Part shown: in pieces, positions 11,982-21,881 of the stretch
How the letters are laid out: the number at the start of each line of letters is the position of its first letter
Numbering within the stretch: the stretch's first letter is position 1
Source of the DNA: Galdieria partita
Taxonomy: Eukaryota; Rhodophyta; Bangiophyceae; Galdieriales; Galdieriaceae
NCBI GenBank assembly: GCA_025991245.1
Contig: BQMJ01000023.1
Location: 25,001-89,000, forward strand
Length of the DNA: 64,000 nucleotides
Direction: 5' to 3'
Position numbers and translations under genes: made by a program
The notes under the pieces: model-generated
What the model saw: only the letters and a program-made list of their open reading frames with translations
Database searches by the model: none
What the model was told of the DNA's origin: nothing

Positions 11982-12553
11982 TACATCGAGACAAATTTTG
12001 TGTTATCTTGTCTATTTGTGCAATATAAGTAGCATCAGTCGCAATAATTGCACAGGTTCAAAGCTGCTGGCCTTCTCTATAGCATATATTCATCTCTTTG
12101 TTGAAATTTCCCTATTTGTATAAACCATACGTACCAATCGTTTGGATTATCATAAATTTTTGAAAGCAACTGATTAATTTAGCAGGCTTTTAACCGCGTT
12201 GTTTCAATTATATATTAATAAGTTGATATAGAAACAATTGATCCATTCAAAAACTTGTGTGTGCAATTAAGTATTATTGCAAATCACTTGCTTGGAAAAT
12301 TTGCTATTTTCTTTTTTGATAAACTCAAATTCGTGACTATTGATTCTCAATGAATAAAACTAGCATCCTGATGATGTGACGAAATTGGCAGATTCCTAGA
12401 GTCTCTCGCAACTCAATTGCTATAATAAAATGCGACTTGTCAAGACGACGGTTGCTGGAAAAACATTTTTTTAGGGAATAATTAATGGTTTTGACTTTCT
12501 CCTTCCATTTTGTTTTGTAAATCAAACAATTATTCGTCCATTGGACTTGCGTT
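11982..12553. other. Intergenic stretch
   Basis: 572 bp of AT-rich sequence between ELP3 and the acetyltransferase gene. A minus-strand frame at 12337-12561 overlaps the next gene's start and is most likely chance. No RNA gene or repeat was recognised. Confidence 0.5.
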
Positions 12554-13677
12554 ATGGACAAGGCTCGACAAGTGAAAACTGCAGAATGTCACGCGTTACT
12601 TTCCTATTTGAAAAAATTCGAAGAAGCAAGGTATGGAGTTGTTCAAACTCCAAATTTTTTAAAGTCTCCTAGTCTCTTAGTAACTGGTCAGCTTATACAC
12701 GATTGGCAACAAGACACCATAGAAGATCGCTGGTGGGTGGATAAGTGGCCTGAACCAGGAGTTATTGTATCCTTTCGAGGAGGAATTCGCAGGTAAGGAT
12801 AGAATATTCAAAAGAAATTATCTGAATGAATGCTAAGTTCCCTGGTTGTCTTCTCAACTGACTGCGACGCGGCGCTTCAAATACTCGCACAGATTCAATT
12901 ATATCCCAATTTCGTGTTTTTTGCTGTACCCGATAGTGTTGTTCCAGCTATTGAAAAAGTTGCCTCTATCCAAAAATATTCCCTAACATATGAAACATGC
13001 TTTACTTACGTTTTGGGAAGCGTAACAGGTACGAGTCAATTGGAAAATTTACAATGTTTGTCGTCAGATAGCTATAGAATTGGAAAACACTCAAACCGAA
13101 GCTCCTTTAAACAAGTATGGTTTCAAGTTAGATACGTTGAAGATTGAAGACGCAGTCACAGTAAGCTTACAGGGAACATTAAAACATTTTTTGAACTTAA
13201 ATTCTTAGGTTAACAAGTTTTGGCCCTATGCTGATCAAAATAGTAATAGAACTCTCCACTACATACAATATATTATAGAAAATTTTCCTTCTACTTGCAT
13301 ACGTCGAGTTGTGGAAGAATCAACAGTTCCTTCTTCTCTCGTTGGCTGGGTCCTTTGTAACGAATATGGAGCTCTTGGAATGCTTCATGTTCTAGATCAG
13401 GTCCGTAAGTTTGTTTAACTTTTCTTGCCGAGGCTGTATATTCTTCTAGTATCGCGGAAAGGGATTGGCTAAACGAATGGTATCCAAACTAACAATGGAC
13501 ATTTTAGAATGGCAAAAGACCCACCAAGTTGAAGTGGAACGGCCACCTCCCTTTTGTTTCATAGTTACGACCAACACTAGCTCTCAGAGAGTGTTTGAAG
13601 CTTGTGGTTTCAAAAGACATGGACGAGTTCATTGGATAATTGTAAAAAATCCAACAAATGACGAAAGCTTTCTATAA
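12554..13677 (+). CDS. GNAT acetyltransferase, glycine-N-acyltransferase-like (FR47 fold), 5 exons
   Basis: Exons 12554-12792, 12838-13028, 13078-13160, 13209-13400 and 13450-13677 join in phase to give 310 residues. The C-terminal domain has GWVLCNEYGALGMLHVLD followed by YRGKGLAKRM, the FR47/GLYAT pattern with the Q/R-x-x-G-x-G/A acetyl-CoA loop, then TNTSSQRVFEACGF. Length and layout fit GLYATL-like acyltransferases, which move an acyl group from CoA to an amine. The acceptor is unknown. The four introns are 45-50 bp. The last donor (GTCCGT at 13401) is the least certain boundary. SRP72 starts 41 bp downstream. Confidence 0.8.
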
Positions 13678-13718
13678 AAATTGTTTGCTCATTCGTCCAA
13701 ACGGAGACTGAGAGAATA

Positions 13719-15749
13719 ATGAACCAACAAGACGCTGTTTCTTGGCAGTTGTTTGAGCTACAGTCCCAGTACGAGAATGGAGAATATAGCATATTGCTTC
13801 AAAAGTCTAACAAGATATTGCAATTGTTGAGTTCATTAAAGCCTTCTTCGGATGACACGAGCACTACTGCTAAGAAGAAACTTCTTTCTACTCTACAAGC
13901 ACGTTGCTTTGCACTGTTAAAGTTGGGAAGAACAAAAGAAGCACTACAGGGACTCGAGAAGTTGCTTTCCAACCCCGTCGAGTCGATTTTTTCCAAAGAG
14001 AAAAAGGCTGAGATACTTTATTACAAGGCATATGCACTATATAGCGAGTATCAACTCGAAGAGGCTTTAGAAGTCTGCCAGAAGATTAAAGAATTAGATC
14101 CCCAAAGAGAGGTGCTACACTTGGAGGCTCAGATTCTCTTTCGTTCTTCGAGGTGAGTTGCGTCGAAAACAAACGACTGTTCAGTATTGAATACGAAATA
14201 CATAAGGTATAAGGAAGCTGCACAGCTCTTCTGTGAGTTATTGTTATCCACTCCTACAGTAGAGAATATTTGCAACGCAGCAGCTGCACAACTGCTTTCT
14301 GGCAATCCGAGAGAGGCTTTATCCACGTGTCAGAAACAACCAGGCTCTTACGAAGTTATGTTTATTGAAGCTTGTGCTTACTGTGAATGTGGGCTCACGG
14401 AGAAAGCTGAACGTTGTTTACTCGAAGCCATGGAGCAGTGTTCAACTGCTCTACAACAAGATAAAAGAACTCAAGAAGACATAGAAGAAGAACTTTTACC
14501 CCTGAAGACCCAATTGGCCTTTGTTTATCAAATATCTTATCGTGAAACTAAGGCAGAAGAACTTTTTCATGACATAGTTTCGAAGAAAGTGAATGATTGG
14601 AACTCATACTCAGTTGCAGTTTGCAATTTTGTTGCACTAAGGGGTTATCGTGAAGTTCACGACTCTTTAAAACGACTCAAGTCAATTATATCCAAAAGAA
14701 GCTTTGTAAAATTAACACATAAACAGCAGGTTGCTATTCTGGTGAATCGCATACTTCTTCTATTGCATCTTAGGAAATTCGATGCATGCATTTTAGCATT
14801 AGACGAACTGATAAAGCGAAAAGAGTGGGAGTTGGTTCTTGTTCTCAAGTGTTGTGTTTTGGATCGACAAAGAAAGTGGGATGAAGCTTCCGATTTTGTT
14901 CGAGACTTTGCTGCATCGCATCCTGCTCTGACTTTGCTGTGTGACGCAATACTAGCACAAATGGCATGTAATAAGGGAGACTTGAAAAACTGCATAGTTT
15001 TATTAAAGGATTCTAAGAACTTTTCGAATTATCCTAGTATTATATCTACAGTTGCCTGTTTGCACGAAATGCTTGGAGAAACGGAAACCGCAGTGCAGAT
15101 TTTGAGAGAGTTGGTCCAAAAGCTTGAATCAACTAGTGGAGAGTCCAAAAAGTTGATGATGTTTATTGGATCGTTGTTGAGAAGGAAACACTTGTATGCT
15201 CAAGCCAAAGAAATATTGGAAGGTTATTTGTCAGAGCATCCGAACGATGTAGAAGTTGTAGCAGAAAATGTTGTTGCTGCTTGTCATGTTGATTTAAGCG
15301 CTGCTGTAAGTTGGGCGGAGAAGTTGCCATCTTTGGCTCTTGATTCATCTTCCATGACCGAGGAGGCAGAGTCCAAGTTACTTGGCTTGATCTTACGAAC
15401 ACATCCGTCCTCGAATGACGAACAAAACACCACAGATAGAATACATGATAGAGATAAGAATTCACAGAAGAAGAGACGACGAGGGAAGAAGCCTTTGCCA
15501 AAGGGATACAGTCCAAATCAACCACCACCAGATCCAGAGAAGTGGCTTCCAAGGTCTGTGCGAAACGCACAGAAGAAGAAGAAGAAGAGTAGCAAACATC
15601 ATGAAATTCCTAAGATGCAAGGTGCGGATGTGTCTAAAGCTGATAATATTATGGATTGGCAAAGAAGTGCTAGTTCACAGGCAAATGATAGTCTACCTGA
15701 TAGACCTAAAGGAAGTAGTCGACGGAAGGCTCCTAGAAAGCGGAGATAA
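13719..15749 (+). CDS. SRP72: Signal recognition particle subunit SRP72
   Basis: Two exons, 13719-14152 and 14207-15749, give 658 residues. The body is made of tetratricopeptide-like helical repeats (ALLKLGRTKEALQGLEKLL and similar). The C-terminus holds the SRP72 RNA-binding motif: a basic RRRGKK stretch, then LPKGYSPNQPPPDPEKWLP, followed by Lys-rich runs. SRP72 pairs with SRP68 on the signal recognition particle, which targets nascent secretory proteins to the ER. The stop lies 57 bp from the convergent citrate synthase stop. The intron follows the usual GTGAGT…AAG pattern. Confidence 0.93.
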
Positions 15750-15806
15750 AATTTTCAAATATTGTTGCTTACAAACTTTATGAAACAAATTATTCTGTTG
15801 TGATAT

Positions 15807-17363
15807 TTAACCAGAAACTTTTTGTTGTGCTTGAACCATATTTTCTTTTATCCATCGCGTTGTTACACTTTTTGGACGTTCGATGGGTAGACCCAATGCT
15901 CTATCCCATACTAAGCTTGACAACGTTCCCAAAGCTCTACTGACACCAAAAAGCACAGTATAGAAAGTCATTTCTTTGACTCCATAGTAACGTAACAAGG
16001 TTCCACTATGCGCATCGACGTTTGGCCAAGGATTGCTTACTTTTCCCTGTCAATAATAGGAGTGTCAGTTATCGAAGTCACATTGCTTAGTGTTGCTATT
16101 GTACCTGTTCTGCAAGTACTTTCGGTACCACTTCATACAAGAGAGACACGAGCTGAAAAATCTCATCATTGGGAAGATGTTTCAAGGCAAACTCTCGTTG
16201 ACAAGTATATCGAGGATCTGTTCTCCTCAAAACTGCATGGCCAAACCCAGGAATAACATTGCCTGAATTTAAAGTTTCCCAACAAATCTTTGTGAGATTC
16301 TCCTTTGTAGGACTTTGACCGCCCAATTTTTCCTTTACTTGTAGTAACCATGTAAGCACCTAGGAACAAACAATTTGAGTGTAAAATAAATACAAGCAAA
16401 CAAACTTACATTTTGATTGGCCAAGCCATGTAAGGGTCCAGCCAAACCATTCATTCCTGCTGAAAATGCCAAATAAGGATCCGAAAGTGCTGATCCAACC
16501 AGACGAACTGAGTGTGCTGACACATTTCCACCTTCGTGGTCAGCATGAATTGTCAAATAAAGTCTCATCAACTCATCAAACTCAGGATTCTGAAAGCCCA
16601 TCAACTTTGTCAATCTTGCAGCCATATCCAATTTCAGATCTGCTTCCATCTGCTTTCCTTGATGATAAGTATTTCTATAGACTATCGCAGCAACTTGAGG
16701 CAGTCTAGCTATCAAAGTCAACGAGTCCTCTAAACAATATTCCCATAACTTGTTCTTTGGAGCACCTCGTGCATATTCCTTTGCAAAAACACTGTCAGAC
16801 TGCATAGTAAGAATACCAATTGAAAACTGTGCCATAGGATGCAACGAAATGGGAACGCTGTTTAAAGTTTTCTTTACGTGATCGGGCAAGTTGGCTCGTG
16901 AAGAAAGCTCCTCTCGAAGAGCCTCCACTTGTTGAACAGATGGAATTTCTCCAGTAAGAAGGAGCCACAGAAGAGATTCTGGAAGGGGTTCTCCTCCTTG
17001 CTTTATACCTGGTAGTAACTTTTGGCATTCGGGAATAGAGTAGCCACGAAAGCGAATTCCTTCATTGGGATCCAGCAAAGATGTCTCATACGTCATAGAT
17101 TTCACGGATCGCATACCTCCGTAAGCTTGATCGACTGTACAGCTTCCCAAAACTTGACTTCCAACTGCATGTCTCACTTCTTGAACCTCTTCTCTCATTT
17201 CTTGGATTTTCTCTCCAAGTATCTCCTTTAAAGAAGCATTTGCAGAAGATTGCAAGGAACGGAATAAAGATACATTCTTGAGCTGTTCCTGTTGTTTCCA
17301 AACAAGGGGTGAAGCAGAGGCTGAAGGAAACTTCTTCCAAGCAAGTCTCGACAAAGTGTACAT
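15807..17363 (-). CDS. CIT1: Citrate synthase, mitochondrial type, 3 exons
   Basis: Exons 17363-16410, 16359-16105 and 16046-15807 join with exact codon arithmetic to 482 residues. Signature segments are [50 protein letters not shown] and the C-terminal PNVDAHSG. These match the eukaryotic mitochondrial form, including the active-site His and Asp regions. The enzyme condenses acetyl-CoA and oxaloacetate in the TCA cycle. The N-terminus ([18 protein letters not shown]) looks like a mitochondrial presequence. Its start codon is only 40 bp from the start of the divergent TMEM14-like gene. Confidence 0.95.
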
Positions 17364-17403
17364 GATTGACGACGAATATCGGATCTGTCAAAATGTAAAT
17401 AGA

Positions 17404-18068
17404 ATGTTCAAGTTGGCCATACTGAGCAAATCATTTACTTCCTTGTTTTACAAACCTGAACAGTTTTTACGCAAAAGTACTATTTTTACAAGATATCAAA
17501 AGTTTTCAATTGCATCATTGAAGGACTTGAATAGTATTCCGCATACAGTTACCTATAAAGAGTACAAATATGGAAAGACGGATATTCTGTCAAGCACAAA
17601 GACTCAAGGCGCACATAAAGTAGTTCGACGGCGATTGTTTCACAATGCTGCTGCTTCAAGTGGTGTCTCAATTCCAGACTTGTGGAGTAGTGTTACTCTG
17701 ACCTATGGAAGCTTGATTGCAGCGGGAGGGTGAGCTTTTTGAATATTTCAGCATACTTCGTGTCTCTAAGCTCTGTCATATAGTATTACAGGGTATGTAA
17801 GAACTCGTAGCATTCCATCTTTGTTGTCAGGTGTTGTATCCGGTAAGTAAAAAGTATAGTAGATTTTCACTGACAGTTTCAAGCGGTGTTACTGTTTGTT
17901 TCTTGGCGTCAAAATTCTCCTCCTCTCGCCTTTGCCGTTTCATCTTTTTTGACTGTAGCATTCTTCATTCGTTTTCAAAAAACAAAGAAAATGTATCCTT
18001 CTGGAATATTAGGTGTCATTAGTCTAAGTGCCTCTGCCTTTTTTGGTTATGTTTCCTATTGGACGTGA
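17404..18068 (+). CDS. TMEM14 / FAX-family small membrane protein, probably organellar
   Basis: Exons 17404-17729, 17784-17842 and 17884-18068 give 189 residues. The C-terminal 100 residues match the TMEM14 (UPF0136) domain: LTYGSLIAAGGITGYVRTRS, then SIPSLLSGVV, then RFQKTKKMYPSGILGVISL, with about four short hydrophobic helices. Plant FAX members of this family export fatty acids from plastids; animal TMEM14C acts in mitochondrial porphyrin transport. The N-terminal 85 residues are basic and Ser-rich, starting MFKLAILSKSF, suggesting plastid or mitochondrial import. Which of the two cannot be settled here. Confidence 0.82.
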
Positions 18069-18150
18069 AAAATGAAAGTGGACAAGCTTATAGCTTTTGC
18101 CATTTCTTTTTTTTTTACACACAAGCAAAGCATTGCAGTGTGCCACACAA

Positions 18151-19518
18151 CTAGTCTTTTTTATCACTAGGCTGTCTAGTTTGGTACTGTTCATCAACCA
18201 CTCTCAATGGAGTGTCTACTACTAATGCAGCGCGGTGAATAAGCCAATATCCAACCAAAACAATCAACAACCAGAACCCGGAGAAAACAACTCTCATGCT
18301 GTTCACTCTATCCAAATGGATTGGTACCTGCCTATTCGGTCTCAGTAAAACTAGAATAGGAATCATCACAGAAAATGCACCTATGTTTTCCATACTCTTT
18401 ACAACGCCCATCCATGAGGAACGGATTCGACTAGGCACAGTATGCACCAGAAATAATTCTGTAAAGATAACTACAACAGGTACAAGAAAAGTATAAGTAA
18501 ATGCCAATAGGATGGATATAATACGAAGTTGAATGAGGAACTGTAAGCATTCCATTGCTGCGATAAGTGAACACGAGAAAAGAAACACATAAGAATATCC
18601 AAACTTGTTAATAAGCTTCGATAACGAACAACAGATCAGGATACGTAAAGCAGAAAATACTATCCAAACAATATAAAACATAAAACGACCTGTTTTGGCC
18701 ATCCACGTCCAGTTTTCGGCAAATAGCAGAAACCAAAGAGATAAGCTATTGCAAGTAAGAAACAAGAGAGTAGCACCAAACAGCATAATATACATTTCAT
18801 TCTGTCGAAAACTTGACCAAATGTATTTCATCAAAGTGAAAAAGTTCAACTTCTGCGAAGACATTGAACTCGTAAAAAGGCTACTCTCTCGCGTCTCAGA
18901 GACTGAAAGTATTGTAAAGACATGAAGGCCAAAAGACTGGCATAGTAATAAAAAAATTATCCAATTGCGATACTTTTCTCCAAATAGAAGATAAAGCAAC
19001 GAACCAAAGAAAATAACCAGGCCGAAACCAACATATTCTGATACCCGTGTGGTGATGATAAAATCAGAAACTTTAACGTCTTTTGGACCATTTTCCAAAT
19101 TCTCTATTACACTTGGCATAATACAACAATTGGCTGCAACGTTACCGATACCCATAAAAGAAAACGCAACTGCGTGTAACGGTAAGAGTTTCAGAGTAAA
19201 AGGCAGTGCCCCAAGAAGAAGCAAGGTTCCAAACAGTAAAGGAATCAAAGAGATCATATATGTTCGATTGCGGCCTTGAAGAGAAGAAACTATACCACAA
19301 AGAATATTTCCAAAGAAACCAAGTGTATAGAAACAAAAATATGGAACGCTCAACTTCCAAAAGACACTGTCATAGGGAGCAAAGTTCCTCGATGGGAAAA
19401 CGGCAGCTAAGAAACACAACAATAAAAGAGACCCATCCTGAAAACCTTTGGAAAGAAATGGTAACGACGGCTTCACTAAAGGCTTCACCCTCTTCCACAA
19501 AGCCATCCCATAGTCCAT
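18151..19518 (-). CDS. Major facilitator superfamily transporter
   Basis: A single exon of 455 residues with about 12 hydrophobic helices and a basic intracellular N-terminus (MDYGMALWKRVKPLVKPS). The helix pattern and the long loop near the middle (residues about 215-240) fit the MFS fold. I cannot assign a substrate. A conserved-looking CCIMPSVIENLENGPKDV segment sits before helix 5. The start codon is 31 bp from the divergent quinone oxidoreductase start. Confidence 0.75.
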   Translation of the reverse strand: MDYGMALWKRVKPLVKPSLPFLSKGFQDGSLLLLCFLAAVFPSRNFAPYDSVFWKLSVPYFCFYTLGFFGNILCGIVSSLQGRNRTYMISLIPLLFGTLLLLGALPFTLKLLPLHAVAFSFMGIGNVAANCCIMPSVIENLENGPKDVKVSDFIITTRVSEYVGFGLVIFFGSLLYLLFGEKYRNWIIFLLLCQSFGLHVFTILSVSETRESSLFTSSMSSQKLNFFTLMKYIWSSFRQNEMYIMLFGATLLFLTCNSLSLWFLLFAENWTWMAKTGRFMFYIVWIVFSALRILICCSLSKLINKFGYSYVFLFSCSLIAAMECLQFLIQLRIISILLAFTYTFLVPVVVIFTELFLVHTVPSRIRSSWMGVVKSMENIGAFSVMIPILVLLRPNRQVPIHLDRVNSMRVVFSGFWLLIVLVGYWLIHRAALVVDTPLRVVDEQYQTRQPSDKKD

Positions 19519-19549
19519 TTTACGAATCGTGGCAGATTGACATCCGATA

Positions 19550-20747
19550 ATGATTCCTTACAGTTTATTGCGTCGTTGTTTATCAAAAGGACTTCTATAT
19601 ATACCTAGGAGAGGTTTACAGTTGATGCATGCTCTAGTTCCAAGTCACACCGATCCAAACATTGCAAGACATGTTTCCCCTGCCGAAGGACTGAAACTTG
19701 TCCAAGTTGATGTTCCGCAAGTGGGAGAAGAAAAGGTAGCTAACCCAACTTGCACACATGACTGAAGTAGTAGTGAACTTTGCAAGGTTTTAGTTCGAGT
19801 TCGAGCAGTTGCTGTTAATAGAGCTGATATTTTGCAACGAAAGGGACTGTATCCACCACCTCCTGGCACAACGCAAATACTAGGCTTAGAGTGTGCTGGA
19901 GAAGTAGCCAATCTTGGTCCTTCTTGTAAACGAGGTTTTAGAGAAGGTGATAAGGTCATGGCCATTTTGCCAGGTGGTGGCTATGCTGATTACTGTGTTG
20001 TCGATGAGTCCAACTTGATTCATATTCCAAGTAAATTCAGTTTTGAAGAGGCCGCAGCAATTCCAGAAGTTTGGATTACTGCCTTTCAGTTATTATATTG
20101 GATTGTGAAAGCTCAGGCAAATGATTACGTTCTAGTACACGCAGGTGCTTCCGGAGTTGGCTTGGCTGCTATTCAAATGGCTAGTAAGTGTCTGAATAGT
20201 CACGTCATAGCAACGGCTGGTTCAGAACGGAAACTAGAAGCTTGTCTTCACTTTGGTGCAAAGAATGCATTCAACTATAAGATACAGGATCCATCTCTAT
20301 CAGATAATGTGAGAAGTGTTGCCATAGATGGTGTTCATGCGATTCTAGATTGTGTAGGTGCTTCTATGTGGAACGAAAACGTCAAAAGTTTGAGAGAAGA
20401 TGGAAGGTGGGTCTTATATGGGACTTTAGGAGGAGCTAAGTTAAAGGAATGTAATCTTGCAACTTTGTTGGGAAAGCGTCTCAGTTTCTATACTACCACA
20501 CTACGAGGTCGATCACGTGAGTACAAAACCAATTTGGTCAAGGTCCGTGTTTTCACTTTTTCTTCTTTTATAATCCAACTGTGTTTAGGACTTTGAAGAA
20601 AAGATCTTGCCTCGTTTAGTTGATGGTACTTGCGTCCCTGTTATTGACAAAGTGTTTGATGGAGTAACCAATGTTGGTGACGCACATGCTTATGTGGAAG
20701 CCAATGCCAACATTGGAAAAGTAGTCGTGAAATGGATTCATCATTAA
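19550..20747 (+). CDS. NAD(P)H quinone oxidoreductase, zeta-crystallin/PIG3-like MDR family
   Basis: Exons 19550-19735, 19787-20542 and 20589-20747 give 366 residues. Recognisable parts are VNRADILQRKGLYPPPPG, GLECAGEV, the VHAGASGVGLAAIQMA nucleotide-binding loop and the C-terminal GDAHAYVEANANIGKVVV. No structural-zinc cysteine cluster is seen, as expected for the zinc-free quinone reductase branch (TP53I3/PIG3-like). It likely reduces quinones or enones with NADPH. The leader of about 45 residues before the catalytic fold could target an organelle. Confidence 0.9.
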
Positions 20748-20950
20748 GAAACTTGTAAATGAGAACAAGCTGTGAACTATAATATTCGTTTTCCACTATA
20801 TGCTTTTCAACAGACTAATAATTCGATGGACTCACTGAAAGAATTTTCAAACTATAAACATCCATCCAAACAGCTCGCAAAATCAATTATTTCACTACCT
20901 TCTTCTATGTTCATTTGTAACTAGCTTTTTAGGTTTCTATAAAGACAAGT

Positions 20951-21454
20951 TCAAAGAAGTAAGTAACGAATGTAATCTACTACAACCTTGGAAGAGGAAA
21001 CAGGATTCGTAGGGGATATAAGTAAACATATAACTGAATACAAGGCGTAAGTTGGTATCTATAGAGTTGTCAGGCAAAAAAGTTTTTCCACCAATCAACA
21101 TACCAATAATAAAGTGTACCAAAACTTCTGGGAAAAGATCGCCAAGATAGTCGAGAAACAACAAATATATATTATGTCGTGACAATACTCCATCCAACCC
21201 TCTTTTGAAATGTCATAACCGCCATCAATTAAAGTTCCTTCAATAGGCATTTAGAGACACTACTTACACAACTAAATAATAAGTTACCTTTATCAAACGT
21301 TGGCTTCGCAGCGTCGTATAGGAAAAAGTAACAAGAGGCCGTCAAGAGAACTGAGATCAACTGAAACCATACAACAACAACAAAAAGAGAAAACAAAAAA
21401 TCTTACCCATAATAAAAATTGTACAACAGTATAAGAGTTCTTTCTAAGTATCAT
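20951..21454 (-). CDS. TMEM208 / SND2 family ER membrane protein, 4 exons
   Basis: Exons 21454-21407, 21360-21288, 21237-21104 and 21058-20951 join in exact phase to 120 residues. The centre, LIDGGYDISKEGWMEYCHDI, matches the TMEM208 core (DGGMDLNMEQGMAEHLKDV in human), followed by an amphipathic membrane segment and FWYTLLLIPTYALY. TMEM208/Snd2 belongs to the SRP-independent route that directs proteins to the ER. The first in-frame ATG is used; family members usually have about 20 more basic residues at the N-terminus, so an earlier exon or a short form is possible. It was too broken up to appear as one open frame. Confidence 0.75.
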
Positions 21455-21477
21455 TCGCAAGAGGATATAGGACAACT

Positions 21478-21609
21478 ATGGGAATGTTACGGTTCCATCC
21501 CAAACGAAGGAGTTCTCAACGTACATTTGAACCAAGAATCAAGTTGCGTAAATATCTAAGACGAGTTTGGTTGCCTTTTAAAGTATTTCGGGCAGAATTT
21601 TGTGCCTAA
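21478..21609 (+). CDS. Candidate 43-residue basic micro-ORF
   Basis: ATG at 21478 opens 43 codons with 12 Arg/Lys (for example RFHPKRRSSQRTFEPRIKLR). It starts 23 bp from the TMEM208 start on the opposite strand. No family is recognised and an ORF this long can arise by chance, so support is weak. Confidence 0.2.
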   Translation: MGMLRFHPKRRSSQRTFEPRIKLRKYLRRVWLPFKVFRAEFCA

Positions 21610-21881
21610 AAATAGTTCAATATGTCTCTTTGTGACAACTTTTCAAATTCAGACCATTCCACTTCAAAAATCAACTCTAAATCAACGCACCAATCAAAAT
21701 ACCATAATGTGAAAAACCCAAACTACTGAACATAACATCCTTCGAACTCAATATTCTATTTATCAAAAGATATTTGCATTTATTTATCAACTGAAAAAAA
21801 GACTTTCACCATGAAAGAATATTGAATTCCTAAGATGCTGAATTTTGCGAATTTCAAGAATACAGCAGTAGTAGTAGCAGT

